Source: Xanthoparmelia taractica
Lineage: Eukaryota; Ascomycota; Lecanoromycetes; Lecanorales; Parmeliaceae
Direction of reading: 5' to 3'
DNA length: 64,000 bases
NCBI GenBank assembly: GCA_033085395.1
Contig: JANQBS010000137.1
Location: forward strand, 1 to 64,000
The notes under the pieces are model-generated. The model worked only from the letters and a program-made list of their open reading frames with translations. It was not told the DNA's origin and did no database searches. The position numbers and the translations under genes were made by a program. Below, in pieces: positions 1 to 11,596 of the stretch; the stretch's first letter is position 1, and each line of letters opens with the position of its first letter.

Positions 1-1640
1 GTGTAACTTTAATAGCTAAGAATATATAATTATAAAGAATAATTATAAATTCTTTTTATAATGCGAAGAAAGAAGAGAGAAATTTGCTATTATAGAGTAA
101 ATAATAAATTATTATTATAATTAGCGTGTTAGTAATTCTTCTAATAATTAAATAAATTAAATATATTAATAATAATAAAAATAACTCGCCAAGTCTTAAA
201 TAATTATGAAGATTTTTCGTAATACGATATTAAATACGATAACGAGCTTAGCTTAATAACGTGATAGTGAAGTAAAGTAATAATAATAATAATAATAAAG
301 TAAAGTAATGTCTAGAATAATAACTAGAATACTTAATAACGTAATGGTGAAGTAAAGTAATAACTAGAATAATAATTAGAATACGCTCGCATAATTCTAT
401 ATAGAGTAACTTCTTCTATATATAGTATATTTCCCATACCCCTATATATAATATGAAATACCCCTACATATACTAGAAATTTCCCAGATCATTTCATGAT
501 ATTAGCACGTCTTTTAGATTATCTCATAAAAATTAAATAATATAATCTTAATATTATATCATATTATAATATGATATTGACAACTTATATCCCAGATTAT
601 TTCAGATCTTTCCGACTCGTAAGTAGAAGTTAAATTAGCGAGAGTAATTTCGATATACTCGCTATCGATATTACTATTTAATAGACTCGTAAATGTCTCA
701 AGCGTGTAGAAAAAATCTCTTTTAATCTTAAGATTAACTCGATATAAGCGAGATCTTTACTATTAAAGAGCGAAGAAATAAACTAATATAGCGTAGTTAA
801 TAGCGCTTTATTGAGATAATTCTCTTATAAAGTGTGAGGGTTTTAATTATAAAATAAATAATGTAAACAAATAACGAGAAAGAAAGTTTTTAATCTTTAT
901 AGACCGCAAAGACTCTTCTCTATCTAAGATATATTAATTATTTTTATTATTCTAATCTTTATTATTCTAGCTATCTTAGCTCGAGAGTTACGATATATAT
1001 CTTAATTATTTACTTTTAACTTTCGCTTAATTATATTTCTCTTAATCGAGGAGTCGCTTATTTATATTAAAGACTTTCTTATCTCTATAACGATAAGATT
1101 TAATCTATTTATCTTTGACTTTAATTCTTAATAAAGATTAAGAAGATTAAGCGTCTTCGCTTTAAAACTTATTTACTTTTATTTTAATCTCCATTAGCGA
1201 AAGTTAAGACGATAATTAAACTCGTTTATTCTTCTTTCTCTTGACTCGTTTAGATTTAACCTTCGTCTACAATAATTAAGATAGCTAATTTCTCGTCGTT
1301 ATTACGAATATTACGTAATTAACCTTAGACTTTAGAGTCTATATGCTTATCACCTAATTTAATATTTCGATATAATAAATAAGAGCGTATTTTTCTTTAT
1401 TTAGCGTATTCTACGTAAGGAAACTAATAATATTTTAGAGGTCTTAATAGATATGTGATTTTAATTGATCGCGTAGCGAGATTCGATATTATCGACCTTA
1501 AGATAAGAAAGCGCTAAGCGATAAATTTTAACCCTCGAATTAATAGCGAATTATAGTCGTTTAGGCTCTAAATAATTATTTTAATATAAGAAATATCTAT
1601 AATAAAGAGATTATTAAATAATCGCTATAGCGACGTTTAG
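1..1640. repeat. AT-rich, RIP-mutated repeat DNA (left block)
   Basis: The stretch is very rich in A and T, and TpA is the commonest step. CpA and TpG are almost absent, while CpG and CpT survive (many tcg, acg, gcg). That pattern is what repeat-induced point mutation (CpA to TpA on both strands) leaves behind. No reading frame of useful length is open on either strand, so the parent is probably a dead transposon that can no longer be named from its protein. No telomere repeat is present at the window edge. Confidence 0.85.
254..360. repeat. Two-copy tandem repeat, about 80 bp period
   Basis: The block taataacgtgatagtgaagt (from 254) recurs as ttaataacgtaatggtgaag (from 332), each followed by agtaa, so the period is about 80 bp. 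An (AAT)n run lies between them, and a ctagaataataa unit also occurs twice just downstream. The copies differ by a few transitions, as expected for RIP-exposed duplicates. Confidence 0.6.
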
Positions 1641-1859
1641 TATCGCAATAAGTGTTAAAGAGCTATCATAATAACGATAGATCATGATATAGCTGAATTA
1701 TTGCCGGGCATAGCCCGGGCTTATAATCTGTTAAAATATGAGATAGAACACATAGTAGTTGTATTGACTAAGGAGTACTAGCTAGGAAAGCGAGGCTATA
1801 AGGCACGCCTTAGCGTGTCACGTGATCTAGTCACGTGACCCGAATTTCAACAAATTATA
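1641..1859. other. Less mutated island with hairpins between two RIP blocks
   Basis: Base composition returns to near normal here, with CA and TG steps present. It holds a 6-bp GC hairpin (CCGGGC at 1704 with GCCCGG at 1713) and a perfect 9-bp inverted repeat at 1817-1839 (GTCACGTGA, 5-nt loop, TCACGTGAC) containing two CACGTG palindromes. A 26-bp motif starting gcgaggcta and ending gccttagcg at 1790-1815 has a near copy at 4094-4118. This looks like a repeat terminus or junction; I cannot name the element. Confidence 0.5.
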
Positions 1860-4093
1860 TTAATATTAATATATAATTAATCTACTCTCGTATTAAATAG
1901 ATCGCGTGCTCGCGACGAGAGTTTCTTAATTTCTAAAAGAGTTAATAATTTAATTACACTTAATTTAGCAACGTCGCATTATAATTCCATGCTAGAAAAA
2001 CGTTTTAAACTATATTCTTTCTTTCGTTTCACGCTCCCGACGAGATTATTAAAAAATATAACGAAGTTAACTTATCGTTATTTATTAATATCTTCTTATT
2101 AATAAACGCAGCTAATTTTTTAAGTAATAATTCTTAAATTAATAATTTAACTTATTGTAATAAAAATAGTAATTATACTTATTATATTAAGAAGTTTATC
2201 TTATTGAGTTCTTTTAAGATCTAAAATTAATATCTTCTAAACTTAATTAAGTTCTATTACGATTATCTTAATTAACTTAATTTTCACGTTCTTTATATTC
2301 TTTATATTTATTACGATTTTTATATTCTTCGTTTTATTATTATCTTAAGAGTATATTAATTTTATTATTTTTTTAAGATAAATTAATAGCGTTATTATTA
2401 ATTAAATTAAAGAACTTTAAAGTATTAGCTTATTCTTTCTTATTTATTAAGAGAGCTTACTCTATAGAAACGACTTATTTGATAATATATTCGCGATTAT
2501 AATTCGAAGTCTTAAAGCTATTTATTAGCATCTATTTATAAATAATTAATTTTAAGCTCGTAATAAATTTATAACGTTAAAATTAAAGATTAAAAAATTT
2601 TAAAAAATTTTCTTCTTCGTTAGCGTCGTATAATAGATAAAGATATTACTCGTTTACTTCGTCTTCTTCTATTTAAATTATCGTTACTCTTAAGTATTTA
2701 CGAAACTCTATATTTAATAAAACGCTTTTATAAAGATTCTATAAATTATAATTCTCGAAATTATATTTTACTCGATATAATTAATGAGATTAATTTATTA
2801 CGTCTTCGCTTTATCTTCGAGATAAGTTATTATAAGAATAATTTTTTATTTATCGTTAATAATTCGATTAATAAGTGACTCGTAAATATGAAAATATACG
2901 TTTATATTTATTATTTAGTATTCTATTATATCTAGAATTCGATCGCCCTTATATATAATAGAGTTCTAAATCTTTATCTTATTATTAAAACGAATATTTA
3001 TCGAATTCGCGACGAATTAAGAAATAGACGAAATAGAAATCTAAGTTATAGAAATATTTTAAGCGACTTATATTAAAATACGAGTGCGTTTATTAATTTA
3101 TATTTAGACGAGATTATAGATATTTCGCTACTAATGTTTAATAAGAGAGTAAGCTTTATTTATAAGTGTTACGAACTTAAGACGAGTTAATTATATTTAT
3201 ATAACGTAAAGAAATTAATTAAATTAGATAATAGAGATTAAAGATACTAAGATTATTAGAACTTTAGTATCTTTCGATATCGATATCGATTTATAAGTAA
3301 ATAATAGAGAGTTAATTTATTATAATTAAAATATCTTTATAACGAAGTTATATCGAGTATATAAAAAGCGATTTATCTAAATAATTCTAATAATTATAGT
3401 ATTATTAAGATAAAAGCGTATTATCTTTATTTCACGAAAATCTTATATTTAATTTATATTTAATTTATTAATATATATATTAATCTCGATTTAATACGAA
3501 CTTATATAAGATATAATTATTATTTAGCTAATTCTTTAGAAATAATTAATATTATTCGTAAAATATACGATATTTAATTCTTTATTATAGAATTATATAA
3601 ATTTAAAAATCGTATTAAATCTCTAAAATATTATTTTTATCGAAAGATTATTCGTAATAATCTTAATATAATTTTAATAATAATATAATATTTATACGCA
3701 TTAATCACGTATTAATAATATATCATTACTATTTTATTCTTATCTTAGAAAAATACTTTTTATATAATAGATTCGCGATATATAAATAGAAAGAATAAAA
3801 TAACTTCGTACTAATTTTTTTTATTAATAAACTTTTATTATTCTTATCTTAAACGAAGTAAATTTAATACTATTATTAAATATTAAATCTTTTTAATTCG
3901 TTTCAACTTTAATTTTTATATATAATAAAAATAAGATAAAATAAAAGAAATTAATAAATTGTTTAATAAGATTCGACTTACGTTATTACTAAATATAATC
4001 GTAATAGAATTTACTAATATTTTCTCGATGAAAATACTCTACACTATATAGACCTACGTCGATTATATCTAAATTATATAAGAAAAGCTCGTG
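1860..4093. repeat. AT-rich, RIP-mutated repeat DNA (right block)
   Basis: It has the same signature as the left block: TpA-rich, CpA and TpG nearly missing, CpG retained, no open frames. It ends sharply near 4090, where normal composition resumes with gctcgtggcgaggcta (4087-4102). A second copy of that string, gctcctggcgaggcta, follows at 4183-4198. The 2.2-kb length would fit a DNA transposon or a truncated retroelement, but no domain is readable. Confidence 0.85.
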
Positions 4094-4118
4094 GCGAGGC
4101 TACGGCGAAGCCTTAGCG

Positions 4119-5299
4119 CTATGCTCAATAGGGAAAGACTTGCCGAAATATCACAGGAGGATTTTCTAATGCCAAGCCGCTAGCTCCTGGCGAGGCTAGT
4201 AGCACCGTGCTGGAGAAGATTTTTGACATAAGGTAAATATACCAAAGAATCGCGCGAACAACGCAGCTGTTGAACATAAATCTCGTTGTGTAAATGTCAC
4301 GTTTTCTGCGAGTCTATTCAAGTCCAAGCTCTCACGCTTCGCCTACGGCAACAGCTTCCTTGAAGGGTCTATAACAACCTCAAACGTGCATTGGGAACGT
4401 ACAAGATGCGAAGCGAGGAAGTCCACGGTCGGAGCCATCAATTGTGGCGAAGGTTAAATCTAGACGTATAAGGTGCAGAATCTGTTGACACTTCTCGGCA
4501 CACCTATACAGGGACGGCATGAACTCATGCATCGATCATGGAATGATCCAGGTTCTGTGCATCACTTCACCTATTCCCCAGATCAGCCATATTATGACCA
4601 CAAGGCACTACTCACGCTGAATAGTGCTGACTGTCAAAGCTTCATGTGTAAGCAGGTTGCAAAAATGAAAGGATGCAGGTGTGGCGTACTCCACATTGAC
4701 CTTCGATGGAGCCGGTATTGCTGTTGTAGAGGCAGACCGGATGAAACTTGTTTCCAGTATGATGGTGTGCAACATGCACGCGGATGAATAATGCGGGTCT
4801 AGTAACGATGCCTCGCACAGCTTCCAATTCTTAGATGCAACACGGTAAGCGAGATAAGATTGATGACTGTACACATTCGGGGATACTAACTATTGCGGCT
4901 TTGCTTAGCGAGATGAGCACATCCACTCAGTCTTTCCCCTACCCTCGAAATATCAGGTGTGTACGCCAAGCTGATATAGTGGGCAGGCGGTGACAGTACG
5001 GGTGGATTGTGGTTGCCTGGTTGTCGTCTACAAACTCTACGATTCAACTATCATCGGGTGGCAAACTCATGCGCCGCCCGGTGGCGGGCAGCAGTAGATT
5101 TCACAAACAAAGAACTCATACAAAATACGACTTTACCGTATCTCAGCCTACGGAATAGCACTGCAGCACGGAGCATTTACCCGTATTGTCGATATGAAGG
5201 TTTACTTCGTTGCAGGGGATCAAGAACATAAATACCATCCCAAATTCTCGTTCAAATCTTTTGCAACTTTCGGTTCTGTACTGCTATCTCTCAATCAAC
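4119..5299. other. Intergenic, no gene recognised
   Basis: Composition is normal. Short frames of 60-105 codons exist on both strands (4473-4787 plus, 4608-4874 minus, 5007-5231 plus), but they overlap one another, lack recognisable domains and show no splice-consistent extension. The last part presumably holds the promoter of the gene starting at 5300. Confidence 0.5.
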
Positions 5300-6840
5300 A
5301 TGGCCAACACCTCACCTAGGAGGTTTTCTGACATTCCGCCAAGTATTCTCAATACTCGCCCAGCACTACAGCCCCCAGCAGGAGTCAAGTCCAACTTCGT
5401 CAACCCTGAAGGCAGGGGTCATATATGCAATGCCGTTGTGACCGTCTTGTTTTGTTTAACGGTCTGCCTTTTCGCCAACAGGATCTACACAAAGCTTTTC
5501 ATTGTTCGCAAAACAGGCTGGGATGATTGTGAGTGCGCTTCCAAACTTGTATAACGAATTGTGATGAAGCTGATCTTTTTGCAAAGTAACATGCACCATT
5601 GCATTTGTAGGAATTCCTTGGCCGTCTCTACGTGGTGTATTGCATCGTTGACAGCGTCACAGGTTGGTTCGCTTGGGATGTACATCGCCACCCTTTGGAG
5701 TAATGCACAGATCGATTCTTGCGTTTCCGCGTGACGCTTTTCTAACCTTGCATCTTCAGGCACCATACGAGGTCCGGTTGGGAAACATCAATGGGATGTC
5801 CGAAAAGTCGATACCATCAGCGGTAACTTTGTCACTGTGAGTCTCCAAGGTCATGCGTGCTCTGATGCCTTTTTTAACAGAGTATAGTCTAGCGCCATCC
5901 TAATTTTCCTGTCGCCTATAACGCTACTTTTCGCCAAACTCACGTTTTTCTTTCTGTATCTTCAAGTCTTCTGGATTTTGAAGTGGCTTCGAGTATCGGT
6001 ATATCTTGGCGTTACGTTGAACTGTATCACTTACGGGACCGTCTCCGTTGCACAAGTTGTATTGTTGACACCAAAGCACGGTGACAGATGGATTGAGCAA
6101 AATCTCTTCAAAGGATGCCAAAAGGCTCAAGTGCTTTCTATCTACTCGGCCGCCATTGGGCTTGGTTTCGACGTCATTCTCCTCGTCATGCCTATAGCAG
6201 CTGTACTGGGATTACGACTGCCAAAACAGCGCAAGATGGGTGTTTTATTCATATTCTTCATCGGGATATTGTGAGGTCTGTTGCTCTTATCGAGCCCGCG
6301 CGTATGCTAATCACTTCCTAGCGCTTGTGTTGGGTCGCTTCTCAGCGTCTACTGCCGGGTTATCCTTCAACGCGGCCATGATATCACATGGAGCATCATG
6401 ATGGTCAGGCTAATGTCGTAAGACGTCTCCAATGATACTATCGATACCTGATCCGCTGATCATTGCGCGGTAGACTTTCGGAAATACTCATTGGCATTTC
6501 ATGCGCCTGCATGCCTGCCTTCTCCAGGATGCTTCATCACCACCGTCCGGCACTGGAGAGGTTCTGCTCCGTACTATTTTCGCTTTTCCGATTCACCAAA
6601 TCCAGCGATGCGACAGTTCGCTCTGAGTTCCCGCATCCCAAGGACTCAAGTCTTCAACCAGTTGCGGAAACCATTCAGGGGCCATACAGCCATCTCGAGG
6701 CCGATTTGCCATCACCTCCAGGTGCTACTTTCCAGCCTGGCTACCAAGTTGGGCAGGCCCGTAATGTGCATCCATCCGTTGGAAAAGGGTGCAAGAAGGA
6801 GGCTTCGGACGACGACGAAATCTATCTCACGCACGTTTGA
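5300..6840 (+). CDS. Rhodopsin-domain (SAT4/PTH11-like) integral membrane protein, 414 aa
   Basis: Six exons join in phase: 5300-5532, 5611-5699, 5760-5836, 5888-6270, 6322-6417, 6474-6840. The product shows the hallmarks of the fungal seven-helix rhodopsin-domain family: GWDD after the first helix near residue 73, a KHQWDV motif after the second helix, a helix with FAKLTFFFLYLQVFW, and a later DVILLVMPIAAVLGL helix followed by LPKQRKMGVLF. The carboxy tail is soluble and low in complexity. Family members are plasma-membrane proteins of mostly unknown ligand, some resembling the PTH11 receptor. Exon 1 must end at an unusual donor (GTGCGC) because the nearby GTGAGT donor puts a stop in exon 2. 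The family call is firm; the first splice site is an inference. Confidence 0.8.
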
Positions 6841-7549
6841 CAGTAACGGGCGGAGATGCACGAGAAGCCTTTCGCGCGCTAGCAGGCAAATGGCAAATGG
6901 CTAGCTGGTAAGGATCAGCTAGACTGCGTCCTTCGGCTGGCTTGGATAAGATAGCTAGGGACTTGTCCTGTAAACTAAGCATTGAATCGACATGGCGACC
7001 CTGAGAAAGCGGTCAAGAAGGATTGATTAGAGGACTTCTTCAGGGAGGCGATGAGTGATCTTTTATACTGAATCAGAGCTCAACCACTGTACAGCAAAGA
7101 ATTTTATAGACCCTTTAGATATTAGAACGAGTATATCACCAGCGAATACCACGTTCATCCTGCAGTGAAAGTTGAACATAGCTACCTCCACCATACAGAT
7201 GTAACTCTGCCCTGCCGTGTTATTCCGCAAATGCATTCGATAGAAGCGCATAGCGAGTAGGATTTGCAGGATGCTTATCATATCGATAGATATGGTCGTA
7301 GCAATAGATAATAGGCATTATGCGCTCTTTTTCCAGATATTGAGTGTGGCTCGGGCAATCGAAGCTTAGGTGGGCTTTGAAGCAGATCCCGTGACTCTAC
7401 CGGTTCCCATACAATGAATCCATGGTGATCTCGGCGTCACCAGCGTGATATCTTGTGTATTATGTCAAGCCTCCGTTTCTTCTGCGCAACACATCTCCGG
7501 CTATAGGTTCCATTCGTAGTATTCAAGCTGACAAAGCACCAGTCTCGGA
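6841..7549. other. Intergenic, nothing recognised
   Basis: About 0.7 kb downstream of the rhodopsin-domain gene. One short minus frame (7063-7281) carries no recognisable motif. Confidence 0.5.
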
Positions 7550-8730
7550 TCATTCAGCTGAGATGCGGTGACTTGATAGTACTATCTGTAATCCGGCAGC
7601 GAGCACGGTCTTCCAGCGGTGTTGCGTCGTGGATTGACGGTAGACACGAAGGGAATTGATGCTGGTTATGGAAGAAGAGGGAGTTGTGTGTGGGGTGGGG
7701 CGGGTTGGGGGAGATGTAGGGATTCGGTGCTGTTGAGGGTATGGCGGATGATTGGTTGTGAGTATGATGTAGATAGCGATGTAGGTGCACAAGGTAGCTA
7801 CGATCTTAAGCAAGGTGTTTTCGGTCGCAATTTCAATCACCCAATCGCATCTCTCTCTCCGTCCACAAAATCCATCCATCACACCTTCTCCTACCATACT
7901 CACCCCAGTAGCCTGCCTCATATCCCTCCCCCGCACGCACTACTCTCCGCCATCTCCCACACCCACAGCTCCCAGCCCCCTCTCCCTCCTCACACTCCTA
8001 ACTCCCCTCTCAACAAACGTACCCAATGGCTCACCCCATCCCCCTCGCATCCCTTATCTTCCAAATTCCCAGCCAACCGCTCCGCAAACGCGACGCTACA
8101 GTGCATACCCACCGAAACAATTCACCAAAACCACCTCACAGCTACCTTCTCACCTGAACGACCTCTTCCTCCTCCTCCTCCACCACCACCATCATCGCGG
8201 ATCCCAAAGCGTGTCCAAGGGCCGATTTTCGAGTTCGGATAAGAAGGACCGGTAAGCGGATTCGTAGCCGGGAAGCGAGAACAAGGAGACGGATAGAAGA
8301 GGCGATGCGCCGGTATAGCGGCGCTGGAGGTGTGTGGGCGGGGGCCTGACGGTTAAGAGGTTGAGGTGGAGGAGGATGGGGTGGGAGATGTGGGGGAGCC
8401 GAGGGAGAGGCCGAATATTATGATGTGGAGGCAGACGTGTGCGGTCTGGAGGGCATGGTGTTTGAGGGGTGGGGAGTGTTGGGGTCTGTTTTGACGGGGC
8501 GGGTGTCGTTTGGTGTGGGTGGTTGAGATGCTGGATTTGTGCGAATGCGCCGGTTTTCTGGGGATTCGTGGAAACTGTGGGTAAGGAGTTTTGGGGGTGG
8601 GACAATCCAAGGGTGTGTAAGTTGGCGACTTGGGGTGAGGCTTGAGCGAAGTTTGGCGCGGAGTCATTCGCTGAAGGTAGACGAGTTCACGAGATATCTG
8701 CTTTCGGCGGTATCGAGACGCCAACAAGAA
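7550..8730 (-). pseudogene. Possible interrupted gene of unknown function
   Basis: Several minus-strand segments read like protein but are not joined by one clean model. One frame holds SVSLFSLPGYESAYRSFLSE (about 8290), then a TGA in a (tgg)n(agg)n run, then VAFAERLAGNLEDKGCEGDG (about 8070) in the same frame after a plausible intron (gtgaga...gcactgtag). Farther on, IATENTLLKIVATLCTYIAI could be a membrane helix. The flanks are proline-, serine- or glycine-rich because of strand-biased low-complexity DNA, which also opens meaningless plus frames (7619-8255). It may be a decayed gene or one whose introns I cannot place. I do not recognise a family. Confidence 0.25.
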
Positions 8731-10158
8731 GTTTCTTGTTTCGTCTCACATCTGGTAGAAAGACGTTAAAATAGAAAGTGTACAACGAACCACTCAGTTC
8801 AGCAGCAACGCCTTCATGAAGTAATTTGGAGTATTGATAGGTTTCTGGAGTCTGTTCTCCTAGGAAGACGAACAACATAGATACTGAGAGTTGAAGGTTT
8901 AGCTGCACTGCTGGCACATAAGCTCGACCAGTCCGAGAACCGAGTGTGGCGGTCGCCACGATATAATAGTCTCATCGTCAAGTCATCAGATACTTATAAG
9001 CGGTGCCACATCGAAGTGTTATTGGTTTGACAAGGCAAAAGAAGCACTTGAATGCTTATTGGAAAGTTTTAATCGGCGGTTCTTTTGAGGCCTTCGCTCG
9101 GTATACGCACGCATCGCCAGCCTGAACTTGAGAATAAAAAACAAAGGTTCGACGCCTATGGCACCAGTGGTTGACAACCAGGTCCACATGAGGGTATACG
9201 CGGTTCGGTCGACAATATGCTTCTTGACAACGAAGGCAGACGACATCAAAGATCGCCCCTCACTGCTGGTGTGGGAAATCGACAGGTGGGGAAGCACCAT
9301 AGAAGATCATAAAGCCGTAGTGATTGCGCTTCTGATAGGCTGGGGCGAGAGGTTACATCCCGAATCTTTGATGCCATTCGCTAGATAAGCGCTACACACC
9401 TGTCCCAAGATTCAAAGGAGCCGGCAATAAGGCTGCCCGGTTTCTTGATAGGCTAAAATAGTCCAGAGTCGATTTTATGGCCTCTTTCACCACTACCGCA
9501 TCGGAGTAGCCAGTAGAGGCTTGAGAAGCAAAAATGGAAAACGCTCTCGACTGTTGGCGAAGGCTGCCACGGAAGGTACGAAGTGGGACAACGATTAGAA
9601 TAGGCTGAATCGACGTACGCTCGTGACTTGGTGTTCATATCTGTAATTAAGGGTGGATACCACATCTACTGACTTTTGATCTAAGATCGCTGGAGGCGAC
9701 TATAACAATCCAGAGTATCTCCCACCAAACATGGCATTCGGCCCCGTGCATGGTCCTTAGAAAGAGAGAAAAGAATAAACTTTGTCTCTTTGTTCTTGCC
9801 ACTTCTCTATTATCCTCATTGCTAGATCATTCGAAAGACGGAAAAGGGCAACAGGGATACTAGCATCACAGCCAGGCAATACAGACAGAATACTGCCAAA
9901 TACCTAAGATTATTATCCCTAGCAATTAGCAATAGGTGATACCAGGCCCCTGTGTACATGCGTTCTCTTCCTGTAACAGCATCGAAAAGAGGGTCGAGTT
10001 GACGAGGTTTAGCACATCATTCAGGCATAACAGTCTTTCCAGAAGCAACCTAAGGACAATAAATTCAACCTTTGGAAATATTCTCCTCGAGAGGCTCAGG
10101 AATTAGTTCGGCATGTCGAAGCATAGGGTCGATGTTAGCATGAGCGGCATGTCACACT
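8731..10158. other. Intergenic, one unassigned hydrophobic frame
   Basis: No convincing gene. A minus frame (9300-9019) begins at an ATG and contains VVKKHIVDRTAYTLMWTWLS followed by a hydrophobic stretch; the opposite strand is also open (9128-9388), so neither is secure. The rest, including 9700-10158 just upstream of the next gene, shows nothing recognisable. Confidence 0.4.
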
Positions 10159-11060
10159 ATGTTGATGGCCATCTCCGTGGTACTTCTGGGTTCACTCATT
10201 TACCCGACGGTCTTCACCTCGGGAGACATGTTGGAGCTCCCACTAACAAGACGAAAAAATTTGTTTGAAAACAAGGCATTGGAAGAAGTATTGAGTGGAC
10301 GAGCAATCGAGTATGATTTGCACACTCCTGTAGTTTCTGGGAAAAAGTCTGATCATGACTCTATAGGATCCTCGCGGAGCTCAAGCAGATCAAAATCGGG
10401 CAGCACCGCCGCCAGGACACCCGAGGAGACGGGGTCCAGGGTCCGAGCGAGGGGAGCAGCGAAGAGAGCAGCAAAGAGAGCAGCCAGAACAAGCTTTCGA
10501 TGTTTCTGAGGGTGATAGCGAAGATGGCGATGCGCATCCGCAAGTATGACTTGAGAACTTCGATCTAGTGCGACATTCTACTGACGTAGAGACCGCAGGC
10601 TCACTCAAGGCGCGATGGTTCTGTTACTGTGAACTATCAGTATCATAAAAGGCACTCGCGAGATTCTGACAACTTCGATCGTGAGACGAGGGCAATGGGC
10701 TCTGTTCGTATCTCGTCGAATAGAGAACGGCCGCATCCTCGGGTTGAGTCTGACGAATTATTGCGATGGGAACGCGACCACGGATTTGCCAGGTATCAGG
10801 ACCACAATGAATACGATGGCCCTGTTCCTGGCGCGTCGGATAGAGAACAGCCACCTCGGCTTGAATTTGACGAGTTGTTGCAATGGGAACGCGACCACGG
10901 ATATGCCAGGTATGAGGATCACAATGGATACGACGGCCGTGGTCGTGCTGGGAGTGCAATAAACTTCGTTCCAGGCGATTCATACAGGAGAGGACTACCT
11001 CTTTGGCCTGGAGACCTAGAAGATTGCCAATGGGAACGTAACCACAGATCATGGAGATGA
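10159..11060 (+). CDS. Putative secreted protein with a duplicated WERDHG repeat, 255 aa
   Basis: Three exons join in phase: 10159-10287, 10367-10543, 10599-11060. Both introns (79 and 55 nt) have GT-AG ends and branch-like ctgat or ctgac sequences. The product starts MLMAISVVLLGSLIYPTVFT, a likely signal peptide, followed by TRRKNLFENKALEE. The middle is arginine-, glutamine- and glutamate-rich. The carboxy half holds two copies of a roughly 40-residue unit with cores DELLRWERDHGFARYQDHN and DELLQWERDHGYARYEDHN, and a remnant (CQWERNH) near the end. No known family is recognised. Small size, apparent secretion and internal duplication fit a fast-evolving secreted protein such as an effector candidate, but that is inference. 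Confidence 0.6.
10701..10940 (+). repeat. In-frame tandem duplication of about 120 bp within a coding exon
   Basis: The string tagagaac occurs at 10721 and 10841, and tgggaacgcgaccacgga follows in both copies. Most differences between copies are third-position or conservative changes, and the reading frame is kept. A third, shorter copy (caatgggaacg at 11028) is also in frame. Confidence 0.8.
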
Positions 11061-11596
11061 GGTAAATTGAAGGTTTAGAAAAGGCATTTACTGCATGCGA
11101 GTGGATTGAGAGCGGCCTATTTGCATGCAACACATATGTACATACTTTTGATTATAGAACTGGATAGCTGGCGAGACTTCTGTGAGCTGATGCTCTTTAA
11201 ATCATACGACATACTTGTATGGTGTAGAAGAAGTTTCTCTAGAGCTCTCTCTCCATCATTGGGGGCTGTATGCAATAGCTGCAAGGAATCATTTGCGCTG
11301 TCACTTGGGCATTGACATGAGTGGGTGATGCTGAAGGGAAGGGTGTAGAAGTTTGATAAACGCTTTTGTGTGCGATACCCAACCTATACCAATCTTGGTC
11401 TAGCCACCATCAGTTAGACTAAAGTAGTAGGGTTTAGATAGGACCCTTTTACTCCGTACATTTCCCCGGATTCGCTTCGCTCCAAGGTTACTTCTACGTC
11501 TAATGTATCCCCCACTTCTTGCTTCATAAAAGTACATAATCCTACGCCCATCCCACTCTTCAATTCGAGACAGAAAAGCTCCATGTCATTGCCGCC
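11061..11596. other. Intergenic, presumed promoter of the PQ-loop gene
   Basis: No gene is recognised. The last 100 bases are pyrimidine-rich in places, as is common before fungal start codons. A plus frame at 11106-11315 has no support. Confidence 0.4.

Noticed and set aside
1..60. Telomeric or subtelomeric end
   Set aside because: No TTAGGG-type repeat is seen; the AT-rich block is explained by RIP of a repeat.
7619..8255. Two long plus-strand open frames (207 and 156 codons)
   Set aside because: They are built from proline-, serine- and histidine-rich low-complexity DNA, overlap each other in different frames and carry no domain.
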